64,000 bases of DNA from NCBI GenBank assembly GCA_964454025.1, contig CAYVRP010000024.1:17497-81496 (forward strand). The letters are read 5' to 3'. This document shows positions 36,862 through 45,456 of the stretch, piece by piece. The position numbers and the translations under genes are program-made. The notes beneath the pieces were generated by a model that ran no database searches, was not told the DNA's origin, and saw nothing but the letters and a program-made list of their open reading frames with translations. How positions within the stretch are numbered: position 1 is the first letter of the stretch; each line of letters opens with the position of its first letter. The DNA is from JAFGBI01 sp964454025. Its GTDB lineage: Bacteria > Myxococcota_A > Polyangia > Polyangiales > Polyangiaceae.

Positions 36862-38445
36862 TCACTTCCCGGCGGGCTTCGCCCCTCCCCCAGCGGCCGC
36901 GGGCTTTCCGGCCGGGGCATCGGCCTTCGCGGCTTCCGGTTTCTGCCCCTCGGGCGTGGCTCCCCCGGCGGCGTCCCCTTCCGCGGGCTTGGCCGCGTCC
37001 TTCGGCGGGGCCTTCGCCGCAGCGGCCTTGGCGGCGGCGTCGGCCGCCTCCTGCTCCTTGCGAGCCCGCTCGCCCTCTTCGATGAAGGTGACGGTGTCCT
37101 CGATGTCCTGCGCGCGATCCTTGGAGCGCTTCACCGCCTCCTCGAACGCGGGATCGCTCCCCGCCTTGGCGATGAAGTCCTTGTAGAGCGAGGCGGCCTT
37201 CTTCAGCATCGGGATCGCCGCCTTCTCCTCCCCCTTCGCCTTGTACTCCTGGGTCAGGATGGCCTCGTTGTAGTAGGTTTCGGGGCGACGGGCGTCGATC
37301 TCCTTGCACTTGTCAAGGTACTTCTGCGCCTCCGCGATCCGGGCCGAGTCGCCAGGTTGGATCTGCCCGCGGATGGCCAGGGCCAGCCCGAGATTCGCCT
37401 CGAACTCGTTCGCCCTGAGCTTGATGGCGTCTCGATACGCCTTCTCTGCCTCCTCGAAGTTGCGGAAAGACAGGTTCACCGCGCCGTAGTTCATGTGCGC
37501 CTCGAAGAACTTCGGGTCGAGCGCCCGCGCGGTCTTGAAGCTCGAAACGGCGCCGTTGTAGTTGCGAAGCTCCACCTGGATGAGCCCGGCCGTGTTGTGG
37601 ATGGGCGCGTAGTTCGGGTTCTTCCGGATCCCCTGGGACGCGACCAGCGCCGCGAGATCCATCTGCTGCTGGTTGACGTTCACCTTCTCCGCGCCGGCCA
37701 CCACCAGCTTGCCGCGGCGGCCGAGCGCCTTCGCGCTCGCCCCCTTCTCCGCCTTCCGCTTGGCCTCCTCCATGTAGTAGATCGCGAGCTGATTGAACGC
37801 GGGCATGAACCCGTCGTCGATGGCGAGCGCGCGCTGGAGGTTCTTCTTCGCGCGTTCGTAGTCGTTGGCGCCGTCCTGGTCAGCCTGATCGCTGCCGCGC
37901 TCCATCTGGAGGGCGGCCAGGTACACCAGGGCCTCCACGTTCTGGAACTTCGCGTCCCGGATAATCTCATCGAGCTGCCGGATCGTGCCGTCCAGGTCCC
38001 CGGATTTCTGGTACTGGAACAGCACGAGCTGCGCCCGTGCACGGTGGAACTTCGGGTCGGCCTCGACCACCTCGCTGAAGAGCTTCTTCGCGTCCTCGTC
38101 GCGGTTGCAGCGCTGATAGGCGAGCCCGGCGTTGTAAATCGCCTCCGCGAACCGCGCGTTCGTGTCCGCCTTCTGCTGCTTGGCGGCGCCCAGGAATCCC
38201 GCGGCCACCGCCTCGCAGTTCTCCTCCCATTTGCCCGACTTGTCCGCAGCCTGGAAGTCGGCCAGCGCGGCGTCGAAGGCGCTCTTCGCATCCGCCGACA
38301 CCTCCGCCCCCTTCTTGTCCTTGAGGCCGCTGCTCACCTCGGGCTTCTTGATCGTCCCGTCGCCCTTGGCCTTGCTGCCGTGAGCGCCGCACCCTGCGAG
38401 CGCCAGCACCAGGGCGCCCAACAACACGGTCTTCATTCGAGCCAT
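36862..38445 (-). CDS. gltE: TPR lipoprotein, GltE/AglT-like
   Basis: 527 residues from the ATG at 38445 (GAGGAG 9 nt upstream). Lipoprotein signal VLALAGC (Cys19). Residues about 50-430 are TPR repeats (FAEAIYNAGLAYQRCNRDED, RARAQLVLFQYQKSGDLDG, IHNTAGLIQVELRNYNGAV, AHMNYGAVNLSFRNFEEAEK). A charged helix and an Ala/Lys/Pro-rich disordered tail end the protein. Size, lipidation and the place directly after gltD match GltE/AglT, a TPR protein on the periplasmic side of the outer membrane required for gliding in Myxococcus. The gap to gltD is 69 nt, and it shares the gltC promoter by inference. The unusual Lys/Ala/Pro tail is also found on the neighbouring GltD. Confidence 0.82.
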   Translation of the reverse strand: MARMKTVLLGALVLALAGCGAHGSKAKGDGTIKKPEVSSGLKDKKGAEVSADAKSAFDAALADFQAADKSGKWEENCEAVAAGFLGAAKQQKADTNARFAEAIYNAGLAYQRCNRDEDAKKLFSEVVEADPKFHRARAQLVLFQYQKSGDLDGTIRQLDEIIRDAKFQNVEALVYLAALQMERGSDQADQDGANDYERAKKNLQRALAIDDGFMPAFNQLAIYYMEEAKRKAEKGASAKALGRRGKLVVAGAEKVNVNQQQMDLAALVASQGIRKNPNYAPIHNTAGLIQVELRNYNGAVSSFKTARALDPKFFEAHMNYGAVNLSFRNFEEAEKAYRDAIKLRANEFEANLGLALAIRGQIQPGDSARIAEAQKYLDKCKEIDARRPETYYNEAILTQEYKAKGEEKAAIPMLKKAASLYKDFIAKAGSDPAFEEAVKRSKDRAQDIEDTVTFIEEGERARKEQEAADAAAKAAAAKAPPKDAAKPAEGDAAGGATPEGQKPEAAKADAPAGKPAAAGGGAKPAGK

Positions 38446-38514
38446 GTCACATTCTCCTCTCGGGGTCCCTCGGCGGGACACGCGCCGCCGCCCCTAGGGG
38501 CAGCGGCCGCGCGC

Positions 38515-41500
38515 TCACTTGGCCTTCTCCGGGGTTGCTGCTTCCGTCTTCTTGGGGGCCTCGGGCTCCTTCGCCTTGGTGATGAGCGGCTCACCGCCGA
38601 TGAGCAGCGGGTACGCCTGCTCGCGCAACGCGGAGTTGACCCGGGTCGGGGCGCCCCGGAACTCGTCGATGAGGTGGTACTCGGACTTGTAGTTCTCGGC
38701 GAGCCAGACCTCGCAAACACGGCTGTAGTTGTCGTAGTACTGGTACTTGACCGAGTAGCCGAGGCAGATCTCCATCGCCCCCTTCGCCTGCTGCTTCCAG
38801 GGCTCCGACGCCGAGTCGAGAGAGTTGTAGTACATGTTCCGGATCTCGTCGTCCTTCTTCCACTCGGGCGGGATGGGCGCGGCGCGGAACTCCTTCACGA
38901 AGGTGCCCCACATCTCGCCGACGCGCGAGCCGGCGGCGATGACCCAACGCGGCGGCGGCACCGGCTGCAGGTCGACCACCTTCTTGTACTCGGCGCTCGC
39001 CTCCTTGATCATCTTCCCCTTCTTCTCGTACCAGTCCTTGACCTTCGTATTGATGTGCTTGAGGACCGCCTCCTTGTCGCCCTTGCCCTTGAACTCCGGG
39101 AACTTGATCTTGTCGAGCTGAGCCCGCTTCTCCTCGGCGAAGAAGAAGAGCGCCTCGCCGACGGCCTCGAGCGCACGACCGATGCGGCGGTCCTTGGACG
39201 CCTGGTCCTCGTCGATGGCCTTGATCGAGTTCACCGCGGCCGTCGGGTCCTTCCAGTAGCCAAGCACCTTGCCGTACTCCGTCTTGGCGTTCGGCCCTCG
39301 ATTCTGCTTGGCGTAGGCCCGCGCCATGAGCGCGTGCGCCTGCACCTTCACGTCCAGCGTGGCCTTCTGGTCGATCATCGCCATGCCGGTGGTCAGGTAC
39401 TTCACGACCTCCGTCCACTGCTCCTTCTCGCCGTAGTGCGCGGCGATCGCGAAGGAGATCTGCGCGGTCATGGCCGGGTCCTTGCGCCCGAAGTACTTGT
39501 TGTAGTTCTTGGCGTCCTCGATGGCCTTGTCGTCCTGGCCGATGCCGAGACGGAGGACGGTCGCGTCACTCAGCGCCTTGGGGGCGAACTCCCCCTTGTA
39601 GCTCGACACCTCCGCGTACTTCTCGTAGTACTCCGCCGCCCGGTCGTACGACGCGATGGCTTGGTAGTTGCCGCCGATCTCGTAGGTGGCCTTCATCGCG
39701 AGCGGCGTCTTGTTCAGCCCGTACTTGGGGTTGAGCAGGATGAGGCGCGCGGTAATCGACTTGGCTAGCAGCCGCCCGGCCTGGTAGGCGCGCGCCATGT
39801 TGTAGAGCACCTCGTCGGCGCGCTCGCACTGCTTGGGCTTCTCCCCGGCGCCGAGCGGTCCCTCGCAGTACTTGTTCCAGAGGGCGTAGTACGCCTCCGC
39901 GCCCTTCCGGTAGTTGTCGAGCGCCGACGAGTAGTTACCGCCTGCGGCCTGCTTGTCGGCCGCCTCGACCGTCTTCTCGGCCTCGAGGCGCATGATGTCG
40001 AACTGGATCCGGTTGAGGATCTCGCACTGCTCCTTGTTGTCCTCGGCCTTCGCGGCGTTGCAGTAAAGTTCGATGAAGATGGGCACGTCCTTGCCCATGT
40101 CGGTGAAGCAGCTCGGCCGCGGCGGCTCAGCCCGTGAGCCGAGGACGTTCATCGACTCGAGGTAGAGCTGGGCGGCGTAGATCCCCGCGTCCTTGTCCGC
40201 GTGGTTGATGGCCACGTCACGGAACCCGAGCGCCGCCTCCTCCCAGTGCTGCGCCTCGAAGTAGGTCCGGGCGCGCGCGTACTTGACCTCGACGTACTGC
40301 TCTTCCTTCTCGGCGTCGCCCTTGGGCGGCGTGATGAAGCAGACGTAGCGGTTGAAGGCATTGATCATGCCCTTCTGCAGATCGGTCAGATCCTTGGGCT
40401 TGAACTTCTCCCACTCCCCCTTCGCCGCCTGGTCCTCCTTGCTGGCCCCCTTCGGCCCGAGGCCCTTGCCCTTCCGGTCGGCCTCTCCCTGGTAGAGCTT
40501 GTCGTACATCTTCTGGTAGCAGAGCACGGCCGCGTAGGCCGCTTCGGCGGCCGACTCGCCCTTCGGGTTCTCCGCCACCACGGCGTCGAAGGCCGGACCG
40601 CACTCCTCCCACTTCTGGCGGAAGTAGAGCAGGTCGGCCATCGCGTACCGGATCTTGTACATCGTCGGCCAGTCCTGCTTGAGGATGCGCGGGAACTTGA
40701 ACTTCTTGAAATCCTCGGCCGTGAAGTTCGCCGTCACGCGGCCGTAGACGGCGGCGGAAAGGTCCATCGTCCGTTCGTCACCAGTGCCACGAACGCCGCC
40801 CGAGCCGACCGCCTCGAGGTGCCACGCCATCGCCGTCTCGGCGAGGAGCGCCGCCGTCTCGTTCGCGCACTCGAGCTTGTTCTTGTTGGGGTAGTCCTTC
40901 GCCTGGAAGTCCTTGTTCACGCCGATCTGGACGTCCAGCTCCTTGACGATCGCGTCCTTGTCGGACGACTTCATCGCCTGGACGGCCTTGGTGATCTGGG
41001 TCTGGTACTCGCAGTAGTGCTTGCCCGGATCCCGCTTCATCAGGTCCCGGTACAGCGTGATGCCCTCGGGGTAGTGCCCGGTGTCAAGGTACGCGAAGCC
41101 GAGCTCGCGGAGCATGTCGAAGGTCGCTTCCTCGGAGCCCTCGGCGTCACCGCTCAGCGGCTTGAGGAAGGAGTACGCCGCCTCCGGACGGCCGCTGATG
41201 GCGTAGACGGGGATCAGGTCCCGCCGCGCCGCCTTCTGCAGCTGCTTGGCGTTGGGGAGCTGGGCGTGCTTGTCGCCGTACTCGATCACCTTCTTGAACT
41301 CGCTGAGCGCCTTGGTGTAGTCGCCCGTGTTCCAGTAGACGTACGCGAGCTTGTACCGGGCGTAGCCGTAGACCTTGTTGGCCGGCGGCGGGTACTTGGT
41401 CACCTCGATGTAGGCCTGCTCGGCGAGCGGCCAGGAGTTCGGGTTGCCCTGGGCCTCCTGGAAGAAGAGCTCACCGAACGCGAGATATGCGTTCGGGATG

Positions 41501-42228
41501 TAGGGCGACTTCGGCGCCTTCTGGATCAGCTCGAAGTAGACCTTCCGGGCGTTGTTCAGGTCCTTCGCCTGCTCGTACTCATAGGCGAGGTAGTAGAGCA
41601 CCTCGTCGAGCTTCGAGTAGTTCGGGTACGAGTTCTTCATCAAGGTGTAGTACTTGATGGCGTTCTTCCGGGCCGCCTCCTCGATCTTCTTGGCCTTGAG
41701 GGCCGCGGCGCGGGCCGTGCTGTCCTTCATCTTCTTCTGCGCCGCGTCCTGCACCTTGATCTCGTTCTGGATGCGTTCGCGCTGCGCCGCCGACTCGAGC
41801 TCGACGTAGCCCTCCGCGAGACGCCGGATCAGCTGTGGGCGGTCGGGCGACTTCGGGGGCGTCTGCGCGAAGAGGCGCTCGAGGCCCGAGATCTCGCTGA
41901 TCAGCAGCGCCTGGGCGCGCTGCTGCAGCCGGAATTTGCGCGGGTCGCGCTGCGCCGAGTCCATCTGCTCGGTCGGGTCGAGCGGCTTGGCCTCCGTCTG
42001 CAGCGCCTTCTTCTCGCGCGGCGGCGGAGCCGACGAGAAGGCTGCGGCGCGCGTCTTCTTGACGTCGAACTTGCTCGGCCCCGCCGGGCACTCCTTCAGC
42101 TTGGCGACCGCCTCGGAGGAGATGCACTCCTTGCTGAGCGGTGTGGGCTCGGTCTTGGCGCCGGCAAGCGGCGCGGACAGCGCGAGCCCAAGGAGGACCG
42201 CGACCACGGGGAATGCTCTCTCTGTCAT
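38515..42228 (-). CDS. gltD: Large periplasmic TPR protein, GltD/AgmU-like
   Basis: 1,237 residues with a signal peptide (LALSAPLAGA, cleavage about 24) and no other membrane segment, so periplasmic. The body consists of many TPR or TPR-like helical repeats (YYLAYEYEQAKDLNNARKVY, YARYKLAYVYWNTGDYTKAL, YEIGGNYQAIASYDRAAEYY) rich in Tyr/Lys, ending in a Lys/Glu/Pro tail (KKTEAATPEKAK). Length and composition match GltD/AgmU (about 1,200 residues), a periplasmic scaffold of the gliding machinery, and its paralogue NfsD. The start is 4 nt after the gltC stop, and its ribosome site (GGGAGGA) overlaps the end of gltC, indicating translational coupling. Confidence 0.87.
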   Translation of the reverse strand: MTERAFPVVAVLLGLALSAPLAGAKTEPTPLSKECISSEAVAKLKECPAGPSKFDVKKTRAAAFSSAPPPREKKALQTEAKPLDPTEQMDSAQRDPRKFRLQQRAQALLISEISGLERLFAQTPPKSPDRPQLIRRLAEGYVELESAAQRERIQNEIKVQDAAQKKMKDSTARAAALKAKKIEEAARKNAIKYYTLMKNSYPNYSKLDEVLYYLAYEYEQAKDLNNARKVYFELIQKAPKSPYIPNAYLAFGELFFQEAQGNPNSWPLAEQAYIEVTKYPPPANKVYGYARYKLAYVYWNTGDYTKALSEFKKVIEYGDKHAQLPNAKQLQKAARRDLIPVYAISGRPEAAYSFLKPLSGDAEGSEEATFDMLRELGFAYLDTGHYPEGITLYRDLMKRDPGKHYCEYQTQITKAVQAMKSSDKDAIVKELDVQIGVNKDFQAKDYPNKNKLECANETAALLAETAMAWHLEAVGSGGVRGTGDERTMDLSAAVYGRVTANFTAEDFKKFKFPRILKQDWPTMYKIRYAMADLLYFRQKWEECGPAFDAVVAENPKGESAAEAAYAAVLCYQKMYDKLYQGEADRKGKGLGPKGASKEDQAAKGEWEKFKPKDLTDLQKGMINAFNRYVCFITPPKGDAEKEEQYVEVKYARARTYFEAQHWEEAALGFRDVAINHADKDAGIYAAQLYLESMNVLGSRAEPPRPSCFTDMGKDVPIFIELYCNAAKAEDNKEQCEILNRIQFDIMRLEAEKTVEAADKQAAGGNYSSALDNYRKGAEAYYALWNKYCEGPLGAGEKPKQCERADEVLYNMARAYQAGRLLAKSITARLILLNPKYGLNKTPLAMKATYEIGGNYQAIASYDRAAEYYEKYAEVSSYKGEFAPKALSDATVLRLGIGQDDKAIEDAKNYNKYFGRKDPAMTAQISFAIAAHYGEKEQWTEVVKYLTTGMAMIDQKATLDVKVQAHALMARAYAKQNRGPNAKTEYGKVLGYWKDPTAAVNSIKAIDEDQASKDRRIGRALEAVGEALFFFAEEKRAQLDKIKFPEFKGKGDKEAVLKHINTKVKDWYEKKGKMIKEASAEYKKVVDLQPVPPPRWVIAAGSRVGEMWGTFVKEFRAAPIPPEWKKDDEIRNMYYNSLDSASEPWKQQAKGAMEICLGYSVKYQYYDNYSRVCEVWLAENYKSEYHLIDEFRGAPTRVNSALREQAYPLLIGGEPLITKAKEPEAPKKTEAATPEKAK

Positions 42229-42232
42229 CTTG

Positions 42233-43963
42233 TCACTTCCTCCCGCAAGCCGACATCACGACGGCCCGATAGAAGCCCAGCTCGTCTCGCCAGTACTCAC
42301 CCGTGAACGGCCAGAGCACGTGCTCTTCGTCCGGGTTGACCACTCCGAAGATCTCGGCCTCCTCGGCCGTGACCTGATCCTTCTTGATCGCCTCGTCGAG
42401 CAGGTTGCGCTGGGCAGCCGTGATGTCGATGAGGATCTTCTCGCCGTTGCGGACGTGCTCGTTGAGCTCGTCGAGCATCCGCTGGTAGCGCTGCATCGCG
42501 AGCTCGCCGGCGCGACGGACCGCGAGGTCGCGCGCCAACTTGAGCGCGTCCTGCACCTGCTGGCCGAGCGCGGAGCTGCGGAAGTTCGCCGGCGACTTCT
42601 TGAAGCGGTTGATCTCTTCCTCCAGGATGCGGACGTACTCGATATTGCGCAGCAGCTGGCGATCGCTCAGGGCGGCCTCGACGATGGGGCGAACCTCGTC
42701 GTCGAGGTTCGCCTCGCCGTCGCGCACCTGCTTGAGGAACTTGAAGAACGCCTCCTCCTGGTTGGCGCCCTGGAAGCGCTTCATCACCTTCTCCAGCCCC
42801 TCGCGCAGCGGGATGTAGTGCTGGTTGAACTTCGCCACCACGATCGTCGCCTTGTCGTAGTCGCAGTTGGCGAAATAGATGACCGCCTTGAGGATCTCGG
42901 CCTCCGGGTAGAACGCGGCGGGGAAATACGGCGACTCGATGGTGTGGATGTTGCCCAGCGCCTGCGGGTACTGACCCGCCATGAAGTACGCCCAGGACTC
43001 CTCGAAGAGCGCGTCGAGCCAGTACTCGCTCGCGGGCTCGATCAGATCCCAGTACTTGACGGCGGCGCTGAGCTTCTCCGGATCCACCACCGGCGCGTTC
43101 GTTTCCGGGTCGAGCCGGATCGACGCGGAGTAGTAGGTGCGCGCCATCGACAGGTAGGCCAGGTCGCGCAGCCGCGCCTCGTCCTCTACCCCCTTGGCCC
43201 CGTGCTCGAGGGCGTTCTCGACGCGCTGGAACGATTTTACCGCCGGCACGGACTTGCGCATCTGCACGTAGCTGATGCCGGCGAAGAACTGCGACTTGAC
43301 GTAGTACTCGCTGTCCTTGTCGACCTTGCTGAAGAGCCGGATCGCGTCGCCGTACTGCCGGTTGCGGTACTTGTACCGCCCCAGCATGTAATTGAGCTGC
43401 CAGTAGAGGTCACGCTGCTGTGCGTTGTCGAAGCGCTCGAGCTGGGCGTCGTTGTACTTGCCCACCCGCTCGATGATGTCCGCGGGCTCCGGCAGCTGCG
43501 TCGCCAGCTTGGCGAGCCAGAGCAGCGTCTCGCGGAACTTGAGGTGGTTCGGGTTGTCGGCGATGACGCTGAAGATCGCGTAGCTTGCCTGGTAGAACTT
43601 GAGCCGGTAGAGCGAGATCGCCAGGTAGTACTGGGCGAGCTGCTGGTTTCCGGGGTCGTCCCCGGTTTCGCCGACCACCACCCGGTAGAGCGCGAGCGAC
43701 GCCTCGCTCCAGCGCTCCTGATCGAACAGCTTCTTGGCCTTGGCCGCCGCCTCCGTCATCTGCCCGGCGACCACCGGGCCCTGCTGGGCCGGTGCGTCCG
43801 CGTCCAGGTCGATGTCGACCCCCTCCTCCGCGGCCTTCTTCTCCTTCTCCTCCGCGTCGAGGTCGACGACCTGCTGGGCCATCGCGGGAGGCGCAGACGA
43901 GAGGCCGCCCGCGATCGATGCAGACGCGCAAATGCAGAGTGCGGCAAGGCGCTTTCGCAACAT
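42233..43963 (-). CDS. gltC: Periplasmic TPR protein, GltC/NfsC-like
   Basis: 576 residues; ATG at 43963 with GAGAGGA upstream. Signal peptide to about residue 29 (PPAMA then QQ). A short acidic region (VDLDAEEKEKKAAEEGVDID) precedes TPR repeats (AKKLFDQERWSEASLALYRV, YYLAISLYRLKFYQASYAIF, YYVKSQFFAGISYVQMRKSV). The C-terminus is a long helical region ending with WPFTGEYWRDELGFYRAV and SACGRK. Such proteins (GltC, NfsC) bind outer-membrane barrels GltA/GltB from the periplasm in Myxococcus. It heads the minus-strand gltC-D-E unit behind a strong promoter. In Myxococcus gltC lies with gltA/gltB away from gltD-J, so its placement here directly before gltD is a different arrangement. Confidence 0.82.
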   Translation of the reverse strand: MLRKRLAALCICASASIAGGLSSAPPAMAQQVVDLDAEEKEKKAAEEGVDIDLDADAPAQQGPVVAGQMTEAAAKAKKLFDQERWSEASLALYRVVVGETGDDPGNQQLAQYYLAISLYRLKFYQASYAIFSVIADNPNHLKFRETLLWLAKLATQLPEPADIIERVGKYNDAQLERFDNAQQRDLYWQLNYMLGRYKYRNRQYGDAIRLFSKVDKDSEYYVKSQFFAGISYVQMRKSVPAVKSFQRVENALEHGAKGVEDEARLRDLAYLSMARTYYSASIRLDPETNAPVVDPEKLSAAVKYWDLIEPASEYWLDALFEESWAYFMAGQYPQALGNIHTIESPYFPAAFYPEAEILKAVIYFANCDYDKATIVVAKFNQHYIPLREGLEKVMKRFQGANQEEAFFKFLKQVRDGEANLDDEVRPIVEAALSDRQLLRNIEYVRILEEEINRFKKSPANFRSSALGQQVQDALKLARDLAVRRAGELAMQRYQRMLDELNEHVRNGEKILIDITAAQRNLLDEAIKKDQVTAEEAEIFGVVNPDEEHVLWPFTGEYWRDELGFYRAVVMSACGRK

Positions 43964-44085
43964 GATTCCTCTCTTTGACTCAGGGACGGTCGCGGAACCG
44001 GCACCCGCTGCGTCCGCTGCGATCTGACGGGTGAAGGCGAAAAATCCCTTTAACTACAAACAGATAACGCCCTCGTCCGGCCGCG

Positions 44086-44115
44086 ATGTTAGGTGGCCTC
44101 GGCGACGCTTGTCAA
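44086..44115 (-). promoter_or_regulatory. Sigma-70-like promoter for gltC-gltD-gltE
   Basis: On the minus strand, TTGACA (44110-44115, perfect), 18-bp spacer, TAACAT (44086-44091). The leader to the gltC ATG is about 116 nt and AT-rich (TAGTTAAAGGGATTTTT on the minus strand), unlike its surroundings, and may carry control elements. Confidence 0.7.
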
Positions 44116-44292
44116 GCGCGACGGCCCGTCGTCGAGCGGGTTTCGCCGTGTCCAGAACACGTTTGAAGGTCAAGGGGAATTTTGCCTTGGTTGCGGATCG
44201 GCGCCGAGTGCCGGCTCGCGAAACGGGACGGTCGCTCGGTTGCCGGCGAGGGTCCGACACCGATCGGCCAGCGTCCATGGGGCCTTTTCGCG

Positions 44293-44322
44293 TTGACGGG
44301 TTTCCTGGGCCTCGGCTAGGTT
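44293..44322 (+). promoter_or_regulatory. Sigma-70-like promoter for Cys-rich lipoprotein
   Basis: TTGACG (44293-44298), 18-bp spacer, TAGGTT (44317-44322), about 45 nt before the ATG at 44368. It diverges from the gltC promoter 180 nt away and has the same spacer length. Confidence 0.55.
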
Positions 44323-44367
44323 ACCGGTCCGACCGTCACGGCGGGCGTGAGGCGTAGCGAGATCTCG

Positions 44368-44985
44368 ATGACGCGTTCAAACGTAGGTCTTGGGCTCCTG
44401 GTGGTGACTTCCTCACTCTTTATGTGGGGTTGCAAGCCTGGCGGCGTCGGTGACCCCTGCATCCCCGAGGACGAGTACTCGACCGAGTTCAGCGGCTACA
44501 GCGCCGAGGAGGTCAACGTCGAGAGCCGGAGCTTCCAGTGCGTAACCCGGGTCTGCCTGGTCAACCACTTCCAGGGGCGCGTGAGCTGCCCCTACGGTCA
44601 GACCCAGGGGGCGATCAATCGGAATCCGGACGACGGCTCAGCCGAGGACCGCTGCCACATCCCCGGCACGCTCGGCAATCGCCGCGAAGACGCGGTGCAG
44701 GTCCCGGTCAACCCGCAGCTCGTCGAGCGACAGGCCGAGGACACGGTCTACTGCTCGTGCCGCTGCGCGAACGCCGAGGGCAGGACCGACGACGGGGCGA
44801 ACTACTGCGAGAAGTGCCCGAGCGGCTACTCCTGCGTGCAGCTCATCGACGACCTAGGGATCGGCTCCGAGCAGCTCGCGGGCGCCTACTGCATCCGGAA
44901 CGGGACGAAATACGACAAGCGGACGTTGAGCCCCGAGCAGTGCAGCGCCATCTCCGGCAATTGCGGCGAGGCGCAGCCCTACTGA
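44368..44985 (+). CDS. Cysteine-rich lipoprotein divergent from gltC
   Basis: 205 residues from the ATG at 44368 (a GTG seven codons earlier is in frame). Lipoprotein signal ends SSLFMWGC. The mature part has 14 further cysteines (for example VYCSCRCANAEG, YCEKCPSGYSC), enough for seven disulfides, so it should be an oxidised extracytoplasmic protein. EVNVESRSFQCVTRVCLVNH and FQGRVSCPYGQ form a distinctive central block. No known domain is recognised. The promoter type and divergent position next to gltC raise the possibility that it is a lipoprotein partner of the machine (Myxococcus has the outer-membrane lipoprotein GltK), but this is positional inference only. Confidence 0.7.
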   Translation: MTRSNVGLGLLVVTSSLFMWGCKPGGVGDPCIPEDEYSTEFSGYSAEEVNVESRSFQCVTRVCLVNHFQGRVSCPYGQTQGAINRNPDDGSAEDRCHIPGTLGNRREDAVQVPVNPQLVERQAEDTVYCSCRCANAEGRTDDGANYCEKCPSGYSCVQLIDDLGIGSEQLAGAYCIRNGTKYDKRTLSPEQCSAISGNCGEAQPY

Positions 44986-45434
44986 GCGCGGGGAAGGCGC
45001 CGGGCAGGCGCGTCGAGGCGGGCGGCGCCGGCGGGCTGGCCCCCGCCCGCGGCGAACCTCGCGGCGCGGGCGCAGATCCGCGCCGCACCCGGGCGGCGCG
45101 CGCCGAGCGCGCGGTGGCGGCGCACCTTGACGCGCTCGGCTACGAGATCGTCGCCACCAACCTCCGCCTGGGCCACCTCGAGCTCGACGTGGTGGCGCGG
45201 CGCGGTCCGCTCGTGGTGGTGGTCGAGGTGCGGCACCGCGGCCGCGGCGCCTGGACGAGCGGCTTCGGCAGCATCGACCTGGCCAAGCAGCGACGCGTCC
45301 GACGCGCGGGGGAGCGGCTGTGGCAGCGCCGCTACCGCGACGACCCGACCGCGGAGCGCCTGCGCTTCGACGCGGCGAGCGTCAGCTTCGACGGCGAGCG
45401 GGCGCTGGTGGAGTACGTCGAGGCGGCCTTCTGA
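44961..45434 (+). CDS. yraN: YraN-family (UPF0102) endonuclease-like protein
   Basis: The recognisable domain covers about 110 residues: HLDALGYEIVATNLRLGHLE then LDVVARRG, VVVVEVRHRGRG, and LAKQRRVRRAGERLW. This is the YraN fold, a PD-(D/E)xK-type nuclease family of uncertain role. The first ordinary start is GTG at 45114, but similarity (ARAERAVAAHL, matching the family GxxGE-A-L helix) begins earlier. Initiation probably occurs upstream, at TTG 44961 or CTG 44982, overlapping the lipoprotein gene end. The start is therefore provisional. In the ExK position the protein has VEVR, a substitution to check. Confidence 0.75.
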   Translation: MRRGAALLSAGKAPGRRVEAGGAGGLAPARGEPRGAGADPRRTRAARAERAVAAHLDALGYEIVATNLRLGHLELDVVARRGPLVVVVEVRHRGRGAWTSGFGSIDLAKQRRVRRAGERLWQRRYRDDPTAERLRFDAASVSFDGERALVEYVEAAF

Positions 45435-45456
45435 GGCGCACACCGGGCCGCGCGGC

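Noticed and set aside
36790..43978. Three long plus-strand frames over gltE, gltD and gltC
   Set aside because: Antisense shadows; the minus-strand products have signal peptides, TPR motifs and ribosome sites.
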